This document shows positions 25,215 to 35,224 of a DNA stretch of 42,693 bases, piece after piece; positions within the stretch are counted from its first letter, which is position 1, and each line of letters begins with the position of its first letter. The position numbers and the translations under genes were made by a program. The notes under the pieces were generated by a model. The model made no database searches. It was not told the origin of the DNA and was given only the letters and a program-made list of their open reading frames with translations. Source of the stretch: Ceraceosorus guamensis (Eukaryota > Basidiomycota > Exobasidiomycetes > Ceraceosorales > Ceraceosoraceae); assembly GCF_003144195.1 (NCBI RefSeq), contig NW_020290115.1, positions 1 to 42,693 on the forward strand, read 5' to 3'.

Positions 25215-27025
25215 GGTGGCCATGCATGCAATCAGATCTTGAGGAGTCATTCAAAGGCTTGAAGTTAAATTCAAGATTTTGTGAGTCTGATCGAAAAGTC
25301 ACGATTGAGTCTCGAAGTCTGAACCAACAATCACGATCACGTGAATCCTGAATCGAATTACCGCGCACGACCGCACCATGAAGGATGCAGCGGGAGTATG
25401 CGTATAAAGTCGCGAAGAGGAGTCAGTCAAAGTGGTCGGCCGGATGACTCGTGTTGATATCTTCGCGAATACAGGTCAGTCTTGAGTGGATGAAGTGGAT
25501 TGTCATCACAGATCATGTGAATTGCAATCACGAACCGACAGGAGCAGAGTGAGTCTACGAATTGAAGCGAAGAAATAAGAGATCCAGCGGGATCTGTGCG
25601 TGCCTACATACGGAAGGCGACGATGCTGCCCATATTCGCTTCTTAATTCTTGCTTCGGACTTGTTCCTCATCCCTGAGATCCGTGGAGATTGAGAGCTGT
25701 ATTGACTTTCAATCAGATTTAAAAGATTGCATGGGAGATGTGGTTTTCCAATTGTGCACATACAGAATACAAACTGCGTCGTTCCTGCGCTGCTGCGATG
25801 CGTGCTGCTTTGGGTTCAGCTGGACTTGCTGGTCTATTCGTGACTCTTCAATTGTGCAGCGTGCATGCGCAGCTAGCTGCACATGCTGGCTGCTGGCTGC
25901 TGGCTGCTGTCCGCAAGGCACGCCGGCAGCGGGGTAGTGCGTGCATTTGATGCAATCGTGAAATCACGAATGCTCCTCCGTTGCAGCACTCATCAAGACT
26001 TGCAGGGGCAGCTAGACTCCTATAGCTATATAGCTTATACTCGTGAGTGAACCACAATAAATAGAACTGTCCCACTGCTGCTGCAGCGCTCCTGCTGCAT
26101 GCATGCATGCATGGAAGCGACCGGCAGAGAGCTGCTCTCGACTCCTATGCCCTGTAGACATGGCTGATGCTGCCGTGTGGTGCATACATGGCGTGCATAT
26201 CAGGAAGACGCCAATTCAGACTGCTGCACGCGTTGGTGTAGGGACGGCGAGATTGTGATTGGTGATTGATGGATGAGCTTGGGAGCAGCTATCGTCAACA
26301 ATGCGAATGGACGATCGAGCAGCTGAGGGGAATGCATCAGCAGCGTCCAGTCGCAAATTGACGCGTTCATATGGCAAGCTTGGCGTTTAGCGTAGGCTAG
26401 GCTACTCACACAACTGCATGTGCATCATCGTACCGCTCCCGAATATGCTTACATCCAACTCACCAGTCGATTCCATCCATCGTCTCCTCGCGATCATCAT
26501 TTGCGCAGACCATTGACATTCGAAACCACTTTGGAACTTCTCCTAAATGCGCATTGTATTCTCCGAGGCAATTCTCCGCGCGCACATCGAATCGCACCAA
26601 GTATTACACGGCATCGCTGGTCGACGAGCCGACGCACCAAGAGAGAGAGAGAGGAGCGGGGCACGCATCGCCAAAGGTGTCCTCACAGGCTCAACATCCT
26701 CGTACCTGTCTTTCACCAACGTCATCGATCGACCCTCTTCCTACCGCTCATTCGGCCCCGTTCTCGCAGGCTTGCTCCCTCTTAGCCGGTCATCGCGCAA
26801 GCTGGAAAAGCCACCTTCAGGACCATGCGGTTACACTGACGGGGCAAACGTAGGATCCAAGCCCGTCTCCTCAACCTGCAGCTTCTGACCTCGCATCGAA
26901 AGGCTCCTAGCCCATTCAACGGTCTTGCTGTCAGGCGATTCACGTGTCAGAGTCTAAAAGTTGCTGGAGCGTAGCCGCGGAGCAGGAGAGGCCCGTGGTC
27001 AATCACCCGCTTAATTCGCACGAAG

Positions 27026-30000
27026 ATGAGCTCCTCAACCTCCACCCCTGCGCGATCTATGCCACCAACATCTTCATCTGTGGTGCGCGCGCGTATAGCA
27101 GCATTTGGCGGAGGCGGAGGCGGAGGCAATTCCAGTAGCTCCACCTCTGCCGCTGCTCCTGTTGCTCCTGCAACGGCGTCAAACAAGTCCGCCACTAGCG
27201 GGCGGTTTGAAGGTGTGCGAGGTACGGCCGGGAATGCACGGCGACCCTTGCGACCACCGCCCATCAATGTGCAAGCGGCAGAGGAGGCTGAAAGTTCGAA
27301 ATCGAGGAGCGCCCCTGGTACGTCGAACAGCGCAAATGGTTCGGTCGCCGATTCAAGGCCCGTTCCTGGCAGTGCCGCATCGGCGCCGGCATCGGGAACC
27401 AACAACCGTTTTGGTCTCGGCTCTGGCTCGTCCAGTGAAAGCCTGAACTCGCCTGGCAAAGCTCAATGGACACGCACCGCCGCAGGCCCCACCCACTCTA
27501 GCTCGAAAGCTTCACCGCCGGTCGCTTCCGCCAACAGTCCTCTGGCTGCCGCTCTCAAAGACAGGGAGAGGAGGGAGCAAGAGAGAGCTGGCGCGCTGAA
27601 GAAATCTTCTTCTTCAGACGCACTGCGGGCAGCAACTTCTCCTCAATCCAAGTCTCCTGCCTACTCCTCTTCTGCTCGCGACAACGGCGGTACAACAGAG
27701 AGCGGACCCCCACCCTTGCCGCCACCGAAACCTTACCCGCCTCAGCTGGACGCTTGGCAACCGCCACCTACTCCCTTCTCCTTCTCGTTTGAGGGCGAGC
27801 AGCCTGCGAGACCGCCTTCCACCTTTGTGGATCAGAGCACGCAGACCCCGCCTATCTCGCCAAAGATTCGCCCAAAGGATGCCCGAAGGACTTCCAAAGG
27901 CAGCGCCTCTTCATCAGCCACTCGCAAGAGGAAGTCCGCCGCAAAGGAAAAGTTGGATGTCAAGTCGAAAGCGGTGACCTCCGGCAGTAGTGGGAACGAA
28001 AAGGACACGGAGGACAGCGACGACTTGGTTGTAAAGAAGCTAGCTGCCATCGATCCGGACACCTTCCCCTCGCCTGGCAAAGGCGACGCTAGCGAAGCCG
28101 CTAGCCTAGATCTTAGACTGAATCGGAGCGACAGCGTAATGAGCACCGCCAGCAATCATCACCTCTCTGCAGTGGTCTCTACGGCGATAAGACGAGTTGC
28201 AATTTCCAGGCCTGAGAATGGTGCAAGAATGACGGCATCAAATACGAATGGCGAAGTTGGCAGTGCGCAATCCAGCGCAAAAGGTGGTTCCGCAGAGGCG
28301 AAGCTAGCAAGCAATCAACCTGAACGATCTCCAGACATTCCCAACATTTCGCTCGTCGATCCAGGAACAGCGAGAGCTCAAGCGGAGCAGGAGTGGCCGG
28401 ACGAGATTGACGACGCAGAAGCAAAGTTGAGGACACCGCTAGCTCAAGGCCAAGAGATAGAGGTGCCGAATGCGATCAGCGAGAAGTACGCAAGGTTGCA
28501 AACCCCAAGGCGTCAGACGAACGGTGCTTCGGGAGGCGCAAAGAATGCGAAAGCGTCCAGAGACGCTTCGCTTCTCAAGGTGCAGAATGGCTTGAGTGCG
28601 GCTGGAGCACCGGGCGATCGAAGCAACACGCCAGGCTTGTCAAGACTACGAGGGGACAGCTCCCATAGCTCTACAAGCGGTGTCTCCGATGTTTCGCGGG
28701 ATCATTCAAGCAGCATACGTAGCTTCGGTAGTGGTCGACTCTTCTCCTCCAAACCCACCCCGATCGACACTGCTCGTGCAGCAAAGGGCAGGGCTAATGG
28801 GCTTCACGTGCTGAGCTCTTCGACAGTCGCCACGCCGTCAAGCGATTCGTCGCACGCTTCCTCTTCTCCACGGCTCGGACTCGCTTTGCTGGCGAGCGGA
28901 CCAACGCATCACAGTCGCAAGCCGTCTTCCCTGTCGCCCAATCCTTTGTACGCTCCTCTTCCGGATGTGAGCCCTAGGTCGCAGTTCGCAACGCTGGCCT
29001 TGCCCACGGATGGCGCCGATCCATCGGGCTCTGCGTCCGGAGCGCAAACAGACAAGACGGCTCGACGGCCGGGGGGCAGACCAAGAGCTATGTCTCGAAC
29101 CAGCAGCGTTGGCGGTCTGAGTGTGATTGCCTCTAGCTGGGGTGGGCTGACTTCAGCTGGTCTAGATCCGCTTTCGGAGGAATGGGGCACCTCCATTCAC
29201 GACGAGAGCGGCGGCTCTCCCTCTGCACATTCTGCCCGTCCGATCTCATCCTCCTCTCGATCACATTTGCGAAGACCTTCCAACGTCTCGTTCAGCGCCC
29301 GGTCACAAAGGTCCTCCGTAGGTCCGCAGTCCGCCAATGGAATCGCACCTAGCAAGGACGCCCTCATCACTGCTTTGTTGGCTGATTCGGCCATCGTGGA
29401 TGCTCAAGCATACACCAACATCGAGTCGCTGGAGCACGTGGAGCAGCTGAAGAAGGAGCTCAGGCTTTTGGAGCGCAAAGCCGAAGCTGCCAAACACAAA
29501 TTAAAGGTGGAGCAGCGTATGCGGGATGCCACAGCGAAGCTGCAACGCACTGCAGGCGGGAAAAGGGATGCCATTACTAACGCCCGAGGCAAGTGCGATG
29601 TTGATGGCAATCCTTTGGTTGAACCTGAGTCGCCGAGCACGCCCCTGGTGCGCACGCCGGGAGGGCAGACTGGTGGCGGGGCAGCTGACCAGCTCATCAA
29701 TGCTCAAGATCGCGTTGATGCTGTCACGCGCGAGTTGCTTAGCGTGTACGAGCAGATGGATCACTTGCGCCGCCGCTTGCTAGAGCATCAGGCAAGTGTA
29801 CTCGCTTGCCGCGTCAAGGACCTTGAAATGGCTTCAAAGGAACAGAGTGAAATACTAGTCCAAACTTTACATGAACACGAGCAAGCCGGGCAACTGGATC
29901 GCGATCAGGACAAGACGGAGGAGCTGGAGTCTCGGCTCGAGGAGCAGGCGTCGGAAGTCATCAGGAGCAAAAGTCGCAGCGACGAGCTGCAACGCAGACT

Positions 30001-32553
30001 CGACACCAGCGAAAAGGCCCTCGAGGTCCTCCGAGGCCAAATGGAACTTGTCAGCGCCGCGGCAAAGGATGCCGAGATGAGATCGAATCAGCGACGAGAC
30101 GCAGAGGTTGCTCGACGCCAGACGGACGCTGCTCTGCGCAACGAGCTTCAAGCTGCAAAGGCGTCAGTTGAGCGAATGGAGCGCGAACTTGAGACCGAGC
30201 GCAAAGCTGCTGTCGACCGGGTTGTAGAGACGAGCGCGGAGGTCAGTGCTCTGATTCAGCGCGCTGAAATTGCAGAACGCTCGCTTGAAGAGGAGCGCAA
30301 GAGGCCAAAAGGTTCATCTGTGCCCGATGCAGAATTCGAAGCATCTAAGAAAGCTCGCCTCGAATCTGAAGCGCTCGCCGCAGAACGGCAACGCGAGATA
30401 GAGAATCTAAAGGCCGACCTGGAAGGCGCACAGCAGCACCGACTCGACCTCGACGCCAGCACCGTTAGGAACAAGACGCTCGAGCAGCTGCTGTCACGAG
30501 AAACAGACCTGCGTGGCAAGGCGGAGCAAGCGCTCGCGCAGTCCACTGCGAAATTCTCCGAAGTTGAGAAGCAGCGTGCAGCTCTGAAGACTAGCGAGAC
30601 TGCTGTTTCCAAAAAGCTCTCGAACCTAGAGATCGAGGTGAGCGCAGAGCGAAAGCTCATGTCGGACCGCGCCGAGCTCTTCGTCGCATTCGAACGAAGG
30701 CTCGAAAGCGCCGAGCGCCGACTTCGTAAGGAAGACGAACGGTGCGCACGTCTCCTTGGCAAAGACGAAGGCCGGGAAGAGATGGACGACTTCCTGGCAC
30801 AGATCAAAGGACTCGCCTCAAACAAGAAGGCGAAGACTGCCGGTCAAGATATCGACGGTCTGATCACCAGCATGAGCACGCATATTTCTGACATGGCTGA
30901 CGAGCTCCAGCGACTTGGTAGCAGCAGCGCGGGCGAGTCTTTGGATTCGGCAGCTCAAAGTGGCGGCTTCAACTCGGGCGCTGTTAGGAAGCTCGAAACG
31001 GAGCTGCAGATTGCGGAGCACGACCTCGAGCGCTGGAAAGTCGAAGCAGAAAGTGCGAAGCGTCAGCTCGCAGTCTTCCAGCGCCAAAGCAGCCTGAGCG
31101 CTGCAGGCTCGTCATTCGATCGACATTCTCGACTGAGCTCGGGAACTAGCGACAGAGCGCGACAGGTCCAGCACGAGCTCGAAGCTCGTATCGCCCTGCT
31201 CGAGAAGCAGAATCGAAGGCTCGAAGAAGATTTGGCCGAGGCGCGCATGCTCAACATGAGCGGAAGTGGACCAGCTAGCCCTGTCAAAGTGGCGGGAAGC
31301 GAGGCCGAAGGTGAACAAGTCTTGCAGCCGAGCCTCCAAAAGGTCAATCTCGAGCTCGCGGCCTGTCGCGCTGCTCTAGCGAAGATCACGCCGATGCTTT
31401 CGGAGAAGGTTGATATCGCCGACCTCGCTGGCTCGAATGCGAGGCTGCAATTGTTGCGGGCCGCCTTTGAGCCTTCGTCCCAATCGTCTGCAAAATCTCA
31501 AGGCAGTTTGCTGTCTCGGGATAGCACCGAAGAAGGCTCTGACGTCGGCAAGGACAACCCCGAGATGCTCGTCGACCGCATTCGCAAATTGATCAACGTG
31601 GGTCGAATTGTGGTCGATCGCGCGACAGCATTGGAACAGTCTCGAGACCAGCTTCAACAAGACGTGAAGCGTCTGGAAGCGAGGTGCAAAGAGCTTATGC
31701 AGACACGAGAACGGGCCACCAACAACAGCAGCGCGCTCAGTCGAGCTCGCGAACGTAAGCTGTAAGTCTGAGGCAGGCACCAAAATGTCGCCCTCATCGC
31801 TGCTTCCATCAGCTGACATAGCTTCGTATTGTCTGCAGAGACTCCACGCTGGCTGATCTGCAGTCCGCCATGCAGCCAGCGCCGGAGAATTTGCGCGAGA
31901 AAATCCCCGTGGCAAGCAGAGCTGCGTTGTCTAGATCTTCCAGCTCGGGATCGGTCGCGAGCTCGGCAGCAAGCATGATGCCGTCTCTGCACGTCATGCC
32001 GTCTACTTTGTCTACGCGCGGATTTGCGAGCAGGTCACCTTCCGCACCCGGTGGGCCTACCTCGGCGCCGTCGGTCGCCCCAGCGTTCAGCCCGAGCGCG
32101 AATGCTGGCCCGAATTCTGCAAACGCATTTTCTAGCAGCTCTGCCGGACCTCGCACGTTGACACTTGGCATGGACTCTACGTCGCTCGTCTCACGCGTCC
32201 GAGATCTCGAGCGCGAGCTCAGAGCGACTGTAGTCGTTCGGAAGACGGCTGAGCGCGTTCCTGAGCTTGAAAAGGAGCTCAAGAATGCTCAAGCTGCTCT
32301 GGATGAGGCTCAATCTAGAATCGAAGAGGTGCAAGAAGCGAGTAGCCGCCAGAATATCCAACTGCTGTGAGTACAGAGGTATCTCGTAGTGACGTCTGCT
32401 CCATCCTTATCGAATCCCTGCACTCCACCTCAATTCAGCGAGGAACTCAATGCCCTTCAGGACGAGTTGGCGCAAGCTCGTCTGTCCCTCCGAAAGCTAC
32501 AACCTATCTCTCCCGCGTCTGATCGCGCTCTACCAGCGCTGCCGCCATTGTAG
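27026..32553 (+). CDS. Uds1-domain (up-regulated during septation) large coiled-coil protein
   Basis: Probable cytoskeletal or septation-associated scaffold. Exons: 27026-31761, 31839-32366 and 32439-32553, giving 1792 aa with phases that match. The first roughly 770 residues are Ser/Pro/Ala-rich, basic and predicted disordered, with poly-Gly at about 29-35 and a PPLPPPKPYPPQ proline-rich stretch near 230. The Uds1 domain lies at about 775-865: ITALLADSAIVDAQAYTNIE, then EHVEQLKKELRLLERKAEAA and KLKVEQRMRDATAKLQR. From about 900 to 1580 the protein is a long heptad-rich coiled coil with many Glu, Leu, Ala and Arg. A second short coiled coil spans the two C-terminal exons (LVSRVRDLERELRATVVV; EELNALQDELAQARLSLRKL). 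The protein ends in Pro/Leu. Function beyond domain membership is inference from the Uds1 family (induced during septation in fission yeast). Confidence 0.88.
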
Positions 32554-33063
32554 GACTCGGCATAGCTCTGCTGCTCGGCTTCATTCCGCCTCTTACCGCG
32601 CGCGCGAGATTCCCTCGAGGCCAAGCGTGCTCCCCCGACGCGCTGACATCTGCCGCATCTTTTTTTTTTTCCTCTTCTACTTCTTTCTTTGCACGCATCC
32701 TATACCACTTTGGGCCCACCAGATTACTTTATTTCTGTCTCTCTGGTTGTTCCCATCACCCACGCACCACCGTCGCTGCCCACACAAAAGCTCGCGCGAC
32801 AATTGTTGTACAAAGCATCGTTCATGTCGTCACCCTTACCCGATCGCGCCGCAAAGCTGCTTTGTGCAAAGAGACACTATGTAATAGTACAGCGCTGTGC
32901 TGAGGTCTCCTGTCTGCTGATGAATGTGTCAAATGGCGTTGAGGTTGAGTAGCTGTCGCTGTCGCTCTCGCCTTCCTTGACTTTGTCGGCTCGCCGCTCG
33001 TGATGATTGCAACATCGGCAAGCCCGCGTCTTGACATGTTGCTCCGCTGCAATATCATGCCTT
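32554..33063. other. Convergent 3' spacer
   Basis: A 510-nt spacer between the Uds1-domain gene (plus) and the Mpv17-family gene (minus). It has a T run at about 32660-32670 followed by a pyrimidine-rich stretch, consistent with the 3' end of the plus-strand gene. No gene was supported. Confidence 0.6.
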
Positions 33064-34230
33064 CTATGAGTGCACCTGGACACCTCCATCAGCCCCACCA
33101 GAGCCGATAGCAGCTTCGGCAGTCCCACCTTGTCTTGCCGCTTGCAAAACCGACAAGAAGATGGTCCAGCCCACACCGCAGAGAGATACGAACGGGACTC
33201 GGTACCTGTCGGGCAAAACGTGTGCTCGCTGATCAGCATTCGATCGTGTTTGGGCCGACAGACGTGCCTCTTTCCAAGCTCACTTGAGAGGCATGAAGCT
33301 GATGGGGGGATGCAAAAGGGGACGAGGTTAGCACAGGACACGATCGCCAGTCAAACGAGACCAAGGACTTACCGGAAGTTGATGGTTTGGATCAGGGGCC
33401 AAACTTGCCAATTTGCTAAAAGAGCGGGCCAGTACATCTGAGGCCGGCACGATCGAGGAGAATCAGGAACATTCGAGACGATTCATTATGACAGCTTCGT
33501 TGGTGCTCGCTCTTCATCTGCTTCTTTCCACCTTGTGCACTCACGCTCGAGAACTTCTCGCCGATGCCCGCCATATCTCTGCCCTCCATGAACCCCATGA
33601 AGCCGACGAAGAGTGCGAGACCGAACGGAGCACTGAAGAGAGAGAGAGTCAGAGAGAGAGAGAGATAGACGCCGTGAGATTCGGTCATTGTGAAAATTCA
33701 AGGTGGAGCTACCCGGTGCAGAATCGGAATGCTAAGGATCCGACAGCGACTTACAATGTGCCTTGGTCCACAATGACCCGCTTTCCTAGCGCCAAGAAGC
33801 TGACTTTGCCCATGTTCGCAGCTGCAGCGGTAGAGTATCTAGCTACCGCACCGCTGCCCCCTTTGCCCTTTGGACTGCCCAATTTTCCCATCTCGTGAGA
33901 ATTGAGCGGCAGACCACTGCCCGTCTTTGCATGACCAGCACCCGAGCCGGTCCCACCGGTTCTCAAGGGAAATTTGAGCTCTATGAATTTGTTCCATTCG
34001 GCCAGAAGCGGAGCCATGGCTGATCCGAAAGCCAGAAACCTGGCACTGCGAGCAAGATCAAAGCCGCTGCTGCTCGATGAAGTGGTGTTGCCGCTTTTTT
34101 GCGCTTGTGACAGCTCGAAAGTCTGGGCTAGCGCATCGGCCACTACGCTGAGTCCGCCATTGGTCACTGCTAGTGTCAACCAAGGTCTCTGAGCAAACGA
34201 ACGAGAGTAGAACGCTCCGAAGCGAGACAT
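33064..34230 (-). CDS. Mpv17/PMP22-family membrane protein (Sym1-like)
   Basis: Small multi-span protein of the mitochondrial inner or peroxisomal membrane. Relatives affect mitochondrial integrity and metabolite or channel function. Five exons: 34230-33755, 33632-33545, 33437-33373, 33298-33284 and 33205-33064, giving 261 aa with matching phases. Family marks: FAQRPWLTLAVTNGGLSVVADALAQ at the N-terminus, APLLAEWNKFIE, RVIVDQGTL|FAPFGLALFVGFMGFMEG across the first splice, the signature ALLANWQVWPLIQTINFRFM, and PLKYRVPFVSLCGVGWTIFLS. Exon 4 is only 15 nt and supplies FMPL with parts of the flanking Arg and Lys codons. A Gly/Ser/Lys-rich insert of about 50 residues sits between the second helix and VIVDQ. 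The frame is open for a further 164 codons upstream but without an ATG, so the start at 34230 is preferred. Confidence 0.9.
33284..33298 (-). other. 15-nt micro-exon in the Mpv17-family gene
   Basis: CTTCATGCCTCTCAA lies between a ccatcag acceptor and a GTGAGC donor. It joins NFR to KYRVPF and recreates the family sequence NFRFMPLKYRVPF. Phases 2 in and 2 out both agree. Confidence 0.88.
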
Positions 34231-35224
34231 GATGCTGACGCTGGTTGATGCCGCAGAGACAATGGAGCAGAGTGCTTGGAGACGCGGCGGGATGTGTGCA
34301 GATACTCTGAGCGAAAGCACTGGAGCAAGAATGTGCAGGTATCGAGATTGCCCGTTGATGACCACAGCGCCTAGGGTATGGCGTATGGATGTCACGACTC
34401 CTTGGTCGCACCGACGAGCTTCTCGATGTGTGCGCCAAAAGATAGGGAGGTCGTCCGTGCGTCGCAGGTATGATGTATGCACCGCTATATCGACTTCAAA
34501 GGCAAAACGCGCTGCGGCCCGAGGTATCTTGAGAAATGTGTGGGCTGCGCAAGAGGTGACCTGAACAAGCGAGTAGCCGGGAGCGGGACGTCGAGGAAGG
34601 TAACAGCACCAGTCTGCGGCCAGATTGGTAAGCAGTCTGTCGATCGCAAAAGGTCTGTGAGAGCTTTCGTTCACGGGTGTAGCTGTGGGCAGCGTTGCGA
34701 AGTGAGGCCTCCGTCTGAACACCGAGTCGAGTGTGGGCTGATCAGCACTCGCACTCGTCGCAGCTGCGTGTGGGAGGCAAGTGAATGAATGAATGCTGCG
34801 CCTTGAACACGAATGGCGATCATCGTGCAGCAGCAGGAGCAGCAGCAGCGCTCGGTGTCTTTGGTGTATTCACGATTAGCTGGTGCATGGGTCTTATCCT
34901 CGACTTGCATGGCTCGAGCGCGCTGAGCGTGCGGGCCAGCTAGTCCATCACGGGAAGGTGCTGTGCGGGGTTTGGTCCGCGCTCACTAGATCGAGTTCCG
35001 CGAGCGCAACCACAACTTCAGTCAGAGTGGCAGCAGCAGCAGCAGCAGCAGCAGCGCGATGCCGAATGTTCTGCGCTACACCAAATATCTTGCAGCATTG
35101 CACACAAGACTCCTTCGCGCTTGACGCACTGTACGTGACATTGTTACAATGATGGAAGGTGCGACAAGCAAACAAGCATCACGCGGAAGCTTGGCAAAGA
35201 CACGTAGCGATAACCATGGAGTCT
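34231..35224. other. Spacer between the WDR48-like gene and the Mpv17-family gene
   Basis: About 1 kb between two minus-strand genes. It holds the promoter and 5' UTR of the Mpv17-family gene and the 3' UTR of the WD40 gene. A CAG(8) run is at 35031-35054, and an attcacgatt motif near 34869. No separate gene was supported. Confidence 0.55.
35031..35054. repeat. CAG trinucleotide repeat
   Basis: Eight perfect CAG units in the intergenic spacer, outside any supported coding region. Confidence 0.95.

Larger units (their letters stand above)
24084..27025. promoter_or_regulatory. 2.9-kb divergent intergenic region with dense TCACGA motifs and repeats
   Basis: It lies between the Eaf-like gene (minus) and the Uds1-domain gene (plus). 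There is a GCAT tandem run at about 24572-24593 and a shorter one at 26096-26111. A dense cluster of attcacgatt-, actcgtgac- and gactcttgac-like motifs lies from about 24500 to 25560, including two copies of aagactcttgact (25188-25200 and 25202-25214). A string of related CTGGCTGCTGGCTGCTG triplets lies near 25885-25910. The last 600 nt is probably promoter and 5' UTR. No gene was supported. Confidence 0.55.

Noticed and set aside
26420-26888. Plus-strand frames of 99-121 codons upstream of the Uds1-domain gene
   Set aside because: Three overlapping frames of similar length without recognisable content. They most likely represent promoter and 5' UTR.
24084-27025. Decayed transposon as an explanation for the repeat-rich gap
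   Set aside because: No terminal inverted or direct long repeats, target-site duplication or transposase/reverse-transcriptase-like frame could be seen. The repeats are short words only.
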